The translations under genes were made by a program, and so were the position numbers. The notes below the pieces were generated by a model. That model was not told the DNA's origin. It worked only from the letters and a program-made list of their open reading frames with translations, and did no database searches. Positions 35,134 through 46,505 of a stretch of 64,000 nt of DNA are shown here, in pieces (the stretch's first letter is position 1; every line of letters begins with the position of its first letter). Origin of the DNA: Pteria penguin (lineage: Eukaryota; Mollusca; Bivalvia; Pterioida; Pteriidae); assembly GCA_035048485.1 (NCBI GenBank), contig CM068584.1:54809739-54873738 (forward strand). The letters run 5' to 3'.

Positions 35134-36390
35134 CTTGGGACCAACTTAACAATTAAAATATACCTATATTGTGACAAATTTCCCTATTTAAAAATAGAGT
35201 TGTACAAAGTACGATAGGAAAGAAAGAAAGTCCTGTGTCACAGGTAAAAGAGTTTTGGTTGTACATACCCTACTTGACTTCTGGGAATCCTCCTAGATCG
35301 CTCCTTGTTGAATCAAAGCAGAAAATATGGTTCCATATAAAAGTCAAGCACTGAATAAATTAAAATCACCATGAAGGAGTAACTTAATTATCCATCTTCA
35401 CTTCATCACTGCTAAGGTACCTCACGGAAATCGGATTCTCCACCATAATCTGTCACCAGGGTAACCACCATAATCTGCTGCCCAGGTTACCATTGCTTGA
35501 TGGTGACAGTTCTTTAATTTATTATAATTTTGGGGAATTAGTTTTGGTTGCGGAGTCTGTATGTTGTTCCACAAATAAGAAGTCTAGCACACATTGTCAG
35601 TTTCTTAAATATATTCACACTATGTACATGCTGTGGTTTACAACACACTCAGTCTAAGTGTCCATTCTAAATTCTGAAGTTTGGTCAGTGTAAAATAATA
35701 CAATATAAATATCCATTGATGAATTGATGTAACTTAAATATAATCCAATATGAATGACAATATAACAAAACCATTAAACTAAAACTGAACTGTATAAAAC
35801 TGTGTCTAAGCTCTACTATAAAACTGTATATCAGAACTCTCTAAAAACTGGCTAAAATCTCCCCAGATATTTTTATCTCCTATTCCTATATGTGAAATCA
35901 CATAGTAAATTATTATTGTTGACCAATCAAGATTAAGTTATTAAGGTGGAAGTAGCTTAATTTAAACTAAAGTAATAAACATGTTCCCATAGCCCCTGTC
36001 TGCCCATCATAAAAAAGATCAATGGGATTAACCGAGATGACATAAAACACCTGAGGTATACAGGCAAATTAAGCAAATGGTCAAGTGTGATAAATCAGTT
36101 ATCTCATTACAATATAATTGCTAGACCTAAACAAACAATCAAATGCCTTCACTCAGGAAGTGTCCAGAAATCAAATTAAGCTGTCTGATGTTTATGGGAA
36201 GGAATATTACTGTAATTGGAATATTACTGTAATTATAGCAATTAACTCAAAATGAAATGTTTGTAAATAGTTGCAAAAATAGATCTTAAATGTAAATATA
36301 GTTAATTTGGAATATATGTATAAAGTGAAAACTAATATTTTCACTGGTGATACAATTATCAAAATCCAGACGGTAATATAACAACTATCT
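35134..36390. other. no gene recognised
   Basis: Possibly the 5' flank or LTR of the protease-bearing retroelement, but no terminal repeats could be paired by eye. AT-rich. Confidence 0.3.
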
Positions 36391-36470
36391 GAATATGAGA
36401 ATATTCTTAGTCAAGTCTACACTCGATGTGACCAAGTTTCTTTAAGTATTGGGTGGAAAAGGTGAAAACC
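36391..36470. repeat. split direct repeat Y, outer copy
   Basis: 80 bp starting GAATATGAGAATATTCTTAG and ending GGTGGAAAAGGTGAAAACC. Two differences from 36737-36816. Confidence 0.85.
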
Positions 36471-36681
36471 TGGTCAGAAGGAATGTAGAATTCTACACCT
36501 CAGTGCTATTTTCACAAGCTGATAGTGATACCATATCTCACAAACTCCAGTGAGTTAATATAAAGGGCAAAACAAATTAAAACTCTTGCCCTTCAGCCAT
36601 ATTTCTATTTTTTTTTTTCTTTTCGGGTTTCTTCGAGTCTTATCCCAGAAGGTGGCAAAACTATTCTCCATACACATAGCC

Positions 36682-36744
36682 GACAGTCGCCGCACGAATG
36701 ATATAGGTATGATCACATCTTGCCAAACTTGACTTAGAATATGA
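36682..36744. repeat. split direct repeat X, inner copy
   Basis: 63 bp starting GACAGTCGCCGCACGAATGA and ending TTGACTTAGAATATGA. The direct copy at 41840-41902 differs at about seven positions. It overlaps the start of the adjoining Y copy by eight bases. Confidence 0.85.
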
Positions 36745-36816
36745 GATTATTCTTAGTCAAGTCTACACTCGATGTGACCAAGTTTCGTTAAGTATTGGGT
36801 GGAAAAGGTGAAAACC
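36737..36816. repeat. split direct repeat Y, inner copy
   Basis: 80-bp copy of 36391-36470 in the same orientation. The junction with X forms an imperfect palindrome (CTTGACTTAGAATA against ATTCTTAGTCAAG). Confidence 0.85.
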
Positions 36817-37560
36817 AACCTCAATTCATTTGAGTTAAATCAAAATCCGAAAAGAAACCACCCCCAAAACTCGCCCATGACTCACCCAATACTTAAAGGG
36901 AACCTTAAGCTCACAAATATTACAGTGGAGTTTTTCCTTTACCCAAAACAACATAGCTAAAAGCTTGTAATAAACCCTTAACGAAAATATCATAATGGAT
37001 GTATATCTATCACCCAGTTTATAGCCTTTGCACGGTATAGGTCAAGGAAATACTCCGCGGAAATATTGTGTGCATAGAATAACTGTTATCCTCACCACTG
37101 AACACACTGGATGTCGGCCACTCCCGTTATGACTCAGCCACTGTACATCGAATCATCATGCATAAAAATGCTTGATCTTGTGCTTTTGACCTTGGCCTTT
37201 CACATATTTCATCTAAGAAAATATGGATTTTTGCAATAGAAAAAATCCAGCCTTATTCTCTGCATCCCAATAGGGGTACCAAATACTAAGAGACAAATTG
37301 TGTTTGTAAAACACAGATGCCCCCGGTGGCAACAGGAATTGGAATATGACAAAATCCATCTTACATTTCGACCCCACTCCATGCAAGTGGTTTGTGTAGT
37401 AAATGAAATGCCAAACAATCTTTAGGTGAAAAATAAATTACGGACAGACGAACGGACAATCCAGTTACCAATTATGCACATAAATTCATTCATATAAATT
37501 TTCAATTCTCATACTTGAAACATAATATCTCAAGATGTATTCAAGATATGAAGAAAATGA

Positions 37561-38653
37561 TTAGATCCCTCCCAAATGTTTGTATACCGTCTCCGAATAA
37601 TCAAAATTCCCCTTTGCTACACCAGCCATAACGTTTGCGACTGATCCCTTCCCACGCATTCTCCCTAACCTACTATATCTCTTGTATGATGCTTCTGTTG
37701 CCCAGCCAATATGATCCATTTCATCTCCTGTAGCAGCACCTGAAGAAGCTAATGTTATAGCACAGGCCTCCCTAATTCCGTGTGTGTTTCGCCTTTATAA
37801 ATACCAAAACTTGTTAAATACTTTTTCAAACGATCACACATTGTACTAGATGTAACTGGTTCATCGATAACCAAAGATTCAGAATGGTCAAGGGTACGGA
37901 ATAAATATCCAGTTTACACCCATATCAAAAGCACCCTCAATGTACACTCTTAATGCTTTAACTGGACACATAACATTATCCTCAATACTTGGTAATATGA
38001 CCCTCCCTGTTCCTAGAGTTTTCCCAACAATATGAGTGAATACTATTCCCGACCGTCTGGTAAACTAACAACTTCTTGCGACAAACAAACGCCGAAGTCA
38101 TGTGATCTATCTCCAGAGAAAAACTGAATCTTAATAAATGCTTGATCTCGCAACAAAGTGAATCGTTTGAAAGGGGTTAAAGCAGATTCCTTCGACTGAA
38201 CATCTATGAAACATGCAATTTGCCTTAATTTCCTAATGAATAATGGTGTTGCCTGTTTTACAGATACATGGGATCTGGATTGTTCTAACTGTAGCTTTAA
38301 ACTATTTCCTTACACTAGGACTCTCCACTGGGTTTCCTTTTCTCTCCCCAGCATCACACACCTGACTCTTACCATGTAAGGCAAAAATAGCCTTGGGCTT
38401 TCCCAAAAATTGATTGCACGGTACCTACGGCCAACCAAAAGGGACAACCACAAGGAAAATACCCCTTCTTGCCCCAAAACTGACATGATATATCATGCAC
38501 TTGTGTCATACTATCTTTAGTGACTAGAAAATGACGGATACCTTCAGGGCTAGCAGACTCGATAGTTTTCCCCTTACAATATTTCTCCACGAAAATTATA
38601 AATTCTTTTTCCAGAGAGCACCTTTGACGATTATACGCAGTATCATCTACCAA
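37561..38653 (-). pseudogene. tyrosine recombinase (YR), decayed
   Basis: Integrase of the Ngaro-like element. The N-terminal core-binding part (38653 to about 38380) reads RQRCSLEKEFIIFVEKYCKG, then SPEGIRHFLVTKDSMTQVHD. The C-terminal catalytic part is open from about 37795 to the TAA at 37563-37561. It contains the box II motif HGIREACAITLASSGA and then DHIGWATEASYKRYSRLG, where His, Arg, Trp and Tyr match the expected HxxR...(H/W)...Y signature. The middle has several stops and frameshifts. One break just before HGIR lies in an AC dinucleotide run, so slippage by one AC unit explains it. The enzyme is inactive as it stands. Confidence 0.75.
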
Positions 38654-38799
38654 TTGATCAAGAAAACACGAACGTCTCTTTCAAATAATGCTGAACTCCA
38701 AACTGCCCTTTATCACTGTAGGTGGTATGCACCAACTGTTCCTGAACTTTACTGACCTACAAAAGTAAGGCTAAGAGCTGAAGCACAAGCGTGTAACAA

Positions 38800-39735
38800 T
38801 TAAAGGCCACTTCAATCCAAATTTATGCGACATATATCCTTTTTCCCAGGAAAAAAGAGCACATCTTTTTCTCTAAACTCACCAAGAACTTGTGAACTCT
38901 GAGTGTAGAAACAGGAAAAATACTGGGTAATGTGACTGACTTGCTTTAAAGCTGATTCTTCAAAATATTTTAACAAGGGAAACAACAGGTTGAAAGGTTG
39001 AAAAACGTACGGATTTCCCTCCTGAGAAAGGTCCTGTGAAAACACATTTACACCAGCTGACAACCTTGAAGGGTATGGGGCAAAATGTCTGAGTGTGTTA
39101 CAATCTCCATCCCTCATTACGTTTGAGTCTAACGCCATCAGATCAACCGTATGAGGACCATACCATTCTTCCACTTTACATCCGACAACCTACAACCTGA
39201 CCTTGACAAACGCCTAGATTCCTTATCAGCGGGATTCTCCTTCGTATTAACGTAGTGCAAACGAAGGTCGAAATTCTTCTGACAGGATAAATGGAAAATC
39301 TCCTTCAAAACAGAATTAAGTGCTGTATCTCTCGCCCCTTGATTATTCCAGGCTGCATCCACCGCCTGGTTGTCACAGTAAGCATCAACCCTCTTGTCAG
39401 AAATCTAATCCACAACTGACTGCAAAGCAAATAACAATGCAGATACCTCCTACACGTGGATTGGTCGCCCATCAATTATCTCCCAAAAATCTCCAAACTA
39501 TTGACCCTTCCCCTGGAGAAGTATAAACGCACCCCACCTAAAAACGAAGAGTCAGTCGCCAAAACAATCTACGCCAAGAAGCCACACCCTGCCAGTTGTC
39601 CAAAAATAACCAAAGTTCCAATTCCTCTCTAAGTTCGTTATAAATATGTAAATCTGTACTATTCTTACTTGCTAAACTTATAGCTCGCTTAACCTCCATT
39701 GAAAATAACCTGGCAGCAGGAACTGCTAGAGCAAA
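38800..39735 (-). pseudogene. DIRS-type RNase H and C-terminal linker
   Basis: The minus strand in order shows VPAARLFSMEVKRAISLASK followed by LREELELW near 39700-39620, then TDSSFLGWGAF near 39555, then YCDNQAVDAAWNNQGA near 39380, then LRLHYVNTKENPADKESRRL near 39270 and EEWYGPHTVDLMALDSNVM near 39170-39110. It ends with FAPYPSRLSAGVNVFSQDL. The TDSS, acidic and DNQ motifs are those of RNase H in DIRS elements, and the trailing block is the usual linker to the recombinase. Several stops interrupt it. The sequence just upstream joins directly to Gag-like code, so the RT palm (YxDD) has been deleted. Confidence 0.7.
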
Positions 39736-39739
39736 TGAA

Positions 39740-40776
39740 ATGCATTTTCCACTGCTATTTTCTTATCTTCCTGTGATCCAAAAGTTTAAGGACCAGCCCA
39801 CAAAAATCATCATTATCTTCATATCCTTTACAAATTGCATAAGATTTACTGTATACAGATGCATACTTTTTTTGCAACTTCTATTAAAGTTTCTATAGCA
39901 GCTAACAACACATTCTGATATGTTAGACTAGGTCGACTTGCAAGACACCTTACTGTAGACAAAGCTTCGTCCACTTGCATCTCGTCCTTCTTATTCTTTA
40001 GCGCCGTAAGGTCTTCTTTAACTCCTCTTCAAAACTTGTCCCGCTCCCATTTACTGTCCCACTGCCAGACACTGGGTCTGTAAAATAATACACATGCACC
40101 ACTGCAATATGGTGAAACTGAGGTTAAAACCAGAGTATTTTCCACATAATCAACCATATGTATGACCTTGAACTTGACCTCAGAAGATGTCTCTCATGGG
40201 AACAAATGTAAAAAATATGCACATACCACATCAACCAATTCTAACATCAACCAAACCAGCAAATGTACATAAATTTACAAATTCTTAAAAATTAAAAATT
40301 ACAATCCCCCAACCTTTTTAAATAATCGTGATAATACCTGAAGCTTTCCTAGCGCTAGCACCAGAAGTCACATCAGTGTCATCACCCTGTTCAGACCCAC
40401 GGGATGATGTAGCATTTAAGACTGCAGGATTTATGCTCTGGAGCGGCTGCCCCCGAGGCGCTCCGACATTGTTTGCATGCTCAATAGAGTAGTGCATACG
40501 TACTCTGTCTCCAAGTTGTCATCCTTTCCCGCTAACGGAAGAATGTCCTTGACTGATTCGCCTGTCAGTCTCTCAAACTGCATGCGTAGTTCGACAACCG
40601 AAGTCTTCTAGGGGATACCCCTGCTTCAACCTAGCCAGCTCCAGCAATTCCTTCTCCTCCCAAGACTTCATCCTCAAAATGACGGATACTAAGCTCTTGC
40701 CAACTAAGTTGTGCTTAGACTTTAACACGGTACACGTGCCAGTGGCCATGGTGAGCACCACGCTACAAAATACCAA
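39740..40776 (-). pseudogene. Gag-like ORF1 remnant of the Ngaro-like element
   Basis: Starts near 40776-40749 (MATGTCTVLKSKHNLVGKSL, then MKSWEEKELLELARLKQGYP). It continues with FERLTGESVKDILPLAGKDD and EEELKKTLRR, then DEALSTVRCLASRPSLTYQN. Its place upstream of the RNase H and its lack of enzyme motifs suggest the structural ORF1 of the element. Stops and frame changes are frequent, and an intervening gap near 40100-40330 has no coherent frame. I cannot assign it to a named Gag family. Confidence 0.45.
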
Positions 40777-41839
40777 AAAGAAAACTAGAAATTATATAGG
40801 ATCTATAATCAGAATCACACGATCACTAGTAGTCTTTACTCAGCGGTGCACGAGCACCTAATACATATTAGTCTATGTGAATTGTGCTATCTCTAATCAA
40901 TCATGAACTATGCCCTTAATGGGTCCTGATTTGGCAATAAACTACGATGGTCATCTATAATTATTCTGTACACCAAAAACTTAAATGTAAACAAACCTGC
41001 CCGAAAAACACCGCTCAGGTATCTATTGAGCTTGTTATCAACACATGTGTCTAATGTGGTCAAACCGGTTCTAACACCCGTCCGCAAATACCTAGAGCCG
41101 ACCGATATATACGTGATCTAAAAATGGAACGGTTCAGTAGCAAAGGCGCGTATGCATGCTAAAACCCCATATGGTTACCTTGTGCAAAATGCGTCATAAA
41201 ATACTTGTTCTAAGCAGTGAAATTGACTATAATAACCAAAAATATCACAAACTTAACATATTTCATGACATGCTGGTCAAACAAATGCTGCCCAGGGCGC
41301 TATCTATACCTGTATTTGTGTATACCACAAAAAAAACGTCAGTCTCGGCGTCTTAGTAAATAATGCACAAAAAATGGAAGCCACCACACATACACACACA
41401 AAATCCATGCACCCAGTACAAATGTAAATCTAAACAACTATACCCGGAGTTACTCTGTACAGCACTTGGACCCCCGGTCCGAAATATATCCTACTATAAT
41501 ACTACCCTATACAGGGTCTACAGAAAAAAAAACTACAAAATACACACAAACAGCTTTCGGCTGAACCTACGAGCTGTTATAAAAAATACTAGCCCCAAGC
41601 TAGTAACAGTCATCTTACGAAAAACTTTAAAAAGGACCCCCGGTCAAAAAATCTCCAAAAATTACATAAAACAGCTTTCGGCCGCACCTACGAGCTGTTC
41701 CCAAATCTAAACTAGACTATGCTTGCAGAAAGAAATACAATATATACTCACAAAAAGCTAACAAAGCTGCAAAGTCGTAACAATGTGGTAGCAATGCATA
41801 CAAATCCGAGAGCAAAAAAATCATGCGACCGGACACGTT
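40777..41839 (-). other. 5' leader of the Ngaro-like element with a short duplication
   Basis: Non-coding. The words AAACAGCTTTCGGC and ACCTACGAGCTGTT occur together twice, at about 41548-41578 and 41671-41701, roughly 123 bp apart. GACCCCCGG-type words precede both, so this is a partial tandem duplication. Confidence 0.5.
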
Positions 41840-41903
41840 GACAGTCGCCGCAAGAATGATATAGGAATGGTCACGTCTCGCGAGACTTGACTTAGAATAT
41901 GAT
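41840..41903. repeat. split direct repeat X, outer copy
   Basis: Starts GACAGTCGCCGCAAGAATGA and ends TTGACTTAGAATATGA. It is the 5' terminus of the Ngaro-like element on the coding strand. Confidence 0.8.
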
Positions 41904-42442
41904 AGATTACATAGCAAGAAAGAAGCTTCTATCATTCGTATAATGAAATCTCAGTTCGCTAGACACGGCATTCCGGACAGTTATTTCCGACAATGGATAT
42001 TTCAATATATCAGTTATTTTATATATATATGTCAAATTGTCAATAACAAGTTGGGAACAATCTCTAATATGAAAGACAGTCTTTGTTTTCCGGTACTGTT
42101 TCTTAAAAGCGGGAACAAACAATCTCGCGTTTCAGTAATTGCACGTGCGTTTGAGCATTATAACATCGTTGTTGGAGGAAATTCGACTGTTCGCATCATG
42201 TCCAACACAGTGGTGAGTACAATGCACCTACTACTTCACGTTCAGAACAGGAAAATTAACTTTCATGAAGAATGAATTCACAATTACATAGTTTTCTTTT
42301 ACATGCAAACGCCTGAAATGCCATTCCTTCGTTTCAATATGAAATTAAAACTGACAACGACTTACATTTTACTTTTCAACCCCTCTGCCACTTTATGTCA
42401 TGACCCGGAAATGCATTATCATCACTGTGACTTGTAATCTTG

Positions 42443-42469
42443 TTGATTAATACGGAACTTTCGAGATAC
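42443..42469. repeat. left TIR of the ISL2EU-type element
   Basis: 27 bp, identical in reverse complement to 48821-48847. Confidence 0.9.
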
Positions 42470-42602
42470 CAATTTACGACCGTTTCCGGATCATTAATTA
42501 GAATTCTTGTCACGTGATAATGCACCAATTGTTAGGCATCCTCCGTTGTTTACATTGGTGATAGCGGTAAAGCGAAAGTAGTAATTCTAAGCAGACGAGT
42601 CA

Positions 42603-45227
42603 TGGCTAAGGTCGTTTCTGTTGCTTCTAAACCGACCAAGAAAAAATCGGCGGATGACCCCAGTTCGTATTGGTGTTCGGTACCAGGTTGCACATCTGAT
42701 GGCAGAAAAAAAAAACAATTTAACGGCTTATCCTTGGATGAAAGGGGTGACATTCCATGCATACCCTGGACCTCGCAGAAACCCGAGTCTCCGTAGAAGG
42801 TAAGAAACTCGATATTTATTTTGTTCCTTAAATAATTAGAATTTAAAATTGCACAACACATCTACTGACTGACATGATATATGTATAATATGTGCATGCC
42901 ATTTTTGAAATGGAAAGGAGTGCATCAAAAGAATAATTAGCTTGTAAATTATGGTTGATCAATGTCCTACAACTTATAGGCAGATAGAAATTTTATTGTA
43001 AAAGTCTAGACATGAAATTTCATTTCTCATTTTGTAGGTGGCTCAATCAAATATTCCGGGAGGAAAAACTATGCACCAGGAAGACATCACAGAGTGTGTT
43101 CCTTACATTTTGTCAATGGAGGTCCATCCGAGGATCACCCTGTGCCAACCCTATTTCCACGCAATAACTATGGGGAGGAACCGCCTATGAAGAGAAGCAG
43201 AAACTCCATTGAGAAACGCAAGATTCTCTGTGATGTCAACAACAACTCAGAAAACAGATGTCTCCAACCTGCACAAGGTGTTTAATGAGGTTTCAACAAT
43301 GGTAATGTTTTAATATTAGCAGGTACTTTTTTGTCAGTATATGTCTATGTATGAAACTATACAAAACATTAGGAATTACATTCTATATATTCATGCACAG
43401 TGTATATGTACATAAACCTTGGTTATCAAAATTCCCTTGAACTTTAATCTGTAGAAAACATTTTAGTTTCTGGTTTTTTTTTTATACCATGCTATGTGTG
43501 ATGAACTGTTAATATTCTTTCATCTTTAGAATGTCACTGTTCTTGCTGATGGATGTGTAATTCCTATTCCTGTGTGTAATGAATGCACAATCACCACAAC
43601 AGATATGGATCATAAATTTGTCAACCCAGAGAAAACAACAAACTGTATACCAAAAAGGTGAGGAACATTTCATATTCAAAATTGATAGATTCCGACAGAC
43701 ACTGGACAAAGTGACCCCTTTATATGGCTTTGCTAAATGCAAGTGACATAGATTAGCTATTTTAGACTTTGTTATCCGAGAGCGCATAGCATTTAGTATT
43801 TTTAAACTATATAGCTATAGATAATTTTTTTTTAATATAATACATAAATTCATTTTAATTAAATGTTTAGGATAGATTATATATTTTTTATTAGCACTAA
43901 TATCACAATATTCTAATACACTTTAGAACTGAAAACTGATCATGAATACAGCAAAGCACACAGAAAAACTCCTGATTACAGGGATATGGCTGTCCAAACA
44001 GACCTGTCCATGGAAGATATTAGGATCATGGAGGTAGAGAGTACTAGTTACAGCAAGGGCAATGTTCTACGTGAACTGTTTGTAGAGAAGACCACAGCCT
44101 CTGATGCATCTGTTAGACAATATTTTGGTCTGCCCAGCATTCTGATACTGTTTGGCATATTCAGTAAGTTATGCAATTTATATCTAATTTCACTAGGAAT
44201 TTCATTTTGTCGGAACAATAGTATAATTGATTTTACTTAAGTAGGTGTATTAGTTTATCCAACTTTTCTGATGCAAAATCTATTGGCAAAACATATGACA
44301 ATTTAAAATATCTATGAATATGTCTTAATTGCCATTGTCATCATTAATTGCAGATATACTTGAAAATGCATGTAGTACAAAACTGAAGTATTGGTCAGGC
44401 AAACATAGCACAGGGGAAAAAACGTTATGAAAGCAGGGAATTTAGAAAACCAGGTCCTAGAAGAAAACTGAGCATGTTCCACGAGTTCCTGATTACACTT
44501 CTTCGAATTCGTTTAGGTCTGAATATCCATATTCTTAGTGACATTTTTGGAGTGTCAGAGTTTCGTGTTTCACAAATCTTCAGTACATGGACAAATTACA
44601 TGTATCAGGTATTTTCCCCACAAATAAAGTGGCCATCAATGCAGAAAATTCGAAAATTCATGCCAAAGTCTTTTAAAAACTCATTTCCGGGTACTTGTGT
44701 AATCATAGACTGTACAGAAGTGTTTATTCAGAAACCTCGAAGTCCAACAGCCCAATGCCAGACTTACAGTAATTACAAAAACCATAACACCTTCAAAAGC
44801 TTAGTAGGCATAACTCCTTCAGGAGCTTTTTCCTTCGTATCTGAATTTTGGGGAGGAAATGTTTCTGATCGCTTAATAACAGCAAATAGTGGTTTCCTAG
44901 ACAAAATTTCACCAGGAGATGAGGTAATGGCCGATCGTGGGTTTATAATTGCAGATTATCTGTTAGAACGTAAAGCAAAGTTAATCATGCCCCCTTTCAC
45001 CAAAAAAGTGTAAATGGGGAAAGGGCAAGAGACTTACTGCCATTCAGATTAAGAAAACAAGGAAAATAGCAAAAGTGCGTATACATGTTGAAAGAGCTAT
45101 TCAACGACTTAAGACATTTCGGATTTTGTCTGGCGTGATGCCCTTATCTTTAAAGCCATTGGCTAACCAAATTCTTGTTATAGTGGCTTTCTTCTGTAAT
45201 ATTGCTTCACCATTGGTGACAAAATGA
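42603..45227 (+). pseudogene. THAP-domain DDE transposase, frame broken at A-runs
   Basis: Exons 42603-42799, 43038-43301, 43530-43657, 43927-44163, 44354-45227. The THAP zinc finger (C2CH) spans exons 1-2: YWCSVPGCTSDG, then FHAYPGPRRNP, then HHRVCSLHFVNGG and PTLFPRNNY. A coiled linker (exons 3-4) follows, then a helix-turn-helix (MFHEFLITLLRIRLGL, GVSEFRVSQIFSTW) and a DDE_Tnp_4-type catalytic domain: VIIDCTEVFIQKP (D), DEVMADRGFIIAD (D) and RIHVERAIQRLK (E). All key residues are present. The frame shifts at 42706-42715, 43064-43068, 43652-43656, 44417-44422 and 45002-45007. Each site is an A-run one base too long, and a sixth break may lie near 43215. The enzyme would bind the element ends and cut and paste the DNA. 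Whether it is really broken depends on base accuracy. Confidence 0.85.
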
Positions 45228-45317
45228 AGGTGTAAATGATGATACATGTATTATATATGATTACAGTATAGCTATAGTTTATACTGCTGGTTTAAATATC
45301 TGACCCTCTAGTTTTGA

Positions 45318-45475
45318 TAGATTGATTATTGCTTCCCGCCACACGTTGATTATTGTACATATTTGGTGACAGCATCTGATTGACGCAGGCTATATAAATT
45401 TTGATCTTTGCAACAACCCTAAGCAGTGAGTATTTTTTGATGTGCCACATTCTGACCTTGTTGTGGTCGCATGAA
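45318..45475 (-). repeat. diverged SINE remnant
   Basis: Between the two convergent genes. Words such as GGTGACAGCATCTGATTGACG, TTTTGATCTTTGCAAC and AAGCAGTGAG follow the order of the SINE 3' and central domain on the minus strand, but with many changes. No head is seen. Confidence 0.5.
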
Positions 45476-46505
45476 ACAAACTACAGTTTTAACTATAATT
45501 GAACAAGATTTAACAGCTATTATAATACAGTCAAACTTCAATAACTTGAACATTTCAGGACTTAGAAAATACTTAAAGTGTGTATGTTTGTGTGTGGGAG
45601 GGGGGGGGGGGTGTTAATATTTTGGAATTTATAAAAGTAATAGAAATTAAACTGACTTGTAGCTAATAGTGTTGGAGGGGTTGTTTTAATTTGAAATGTT
45701 CTAGTTTAAGAAGTCTGACTGTATGCTTGTCTTTATCATAATTAAATCACAAAATATGGCAGAAATAAGTAATGCTTTATTTTTTCACCAACATGCGATC
45801 AAATTTGTACTGAGATACATGAATAATTGGTGACAATAATAAATTCAATCAGGTCAGTTAACAGTGATCATTAGCAGTTATACAAATTTGTAGTACATCA
45901 AATTATATTATGGTTATTTTCCAATAATTATGTAACAATGAAATAGCTAATGAAAATAAGTATGATATTTGAAGTGGTAGACCCTATATATTATAAATAA
46001 GGCATAATTTCAAAATTAGAGCATATGATTAAAACAAAGCCTGTGTTTTTCTGGTAATGGCTAAAGTTATTAACTTTGCGTAAATTACATTGCCATTTTT
46101 GATTTGATGTACTGCTTAAATATTGTAATAAATACATTTAAGAATATATTTAACCCTGGTCTAGCGAACATAGGGTACATAGAACTTTAACATGGCATAG
46201 CAATGACTATAACATGAACATATAACATGAACATATAACATTGACATTCATGTCAAAAGTGACAAAAGTATACATATTTACATGTATACCATTTATAGCC
46301 ATAGTGGTTAAACATCATTAATGCATTAAAGTAATTCATGTTAATATCAATGCATTTTATAACAATGTTTGAACATAAAATGAGAGATTTTCTATGCTTA
46401 AGACAACAATATATGAATGATGAATATATTAATTTTTGGATTTTCAAAGAATTGTTATTAAGCAAAATTTGAAGTTTAACATTTGTATCAATTGTTACAC
46501 AATAT
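45476..46505. other. AT-rich spacer between convergent genes
   Basis: About 1 kb with a poly-G tract near 45599-45611 and no coding region. It presumably holds the 3' ends of both transposon genes. No clear poly(A) signal pair was singled out. Confidence 0.4.

Larger units (their letters stand above)
36391..41903 (-). mobile_element. Ngaro/PAT-like tyrosine-recombinase retroelement, internally deleted
   Basis: A 5.5-kb minus-strand element with split direct repeats. Reading the coding strand, repeat X (41903-41840) comes first, then the coding region, then repeat Y (36816-36737), X again (36744-36682) and Y again (36470-36391). The two Y copies match at 78 of 80 positions and the two X copies at about 56 of 63. 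X-genes-Y-X-Y is the signature of the PAT/Ngaro branch of DIRS-type elements, which insert through a tyrosine recombinase and circular DNA. Coding remnants in order are Gag-like, RNase H, then recombinase. The reverse transcriptase itself is missing. Confidence 0.8.

Noticed and set aside
36391..36816. Long terminal repeat pair of an LTR retrotransposon
   Set aside because: The 80-bp repeats are only part of an X-genes-Y-X-Y arrangement, and the enzyme is a tyrosine recombinase, not a DDE integrase.
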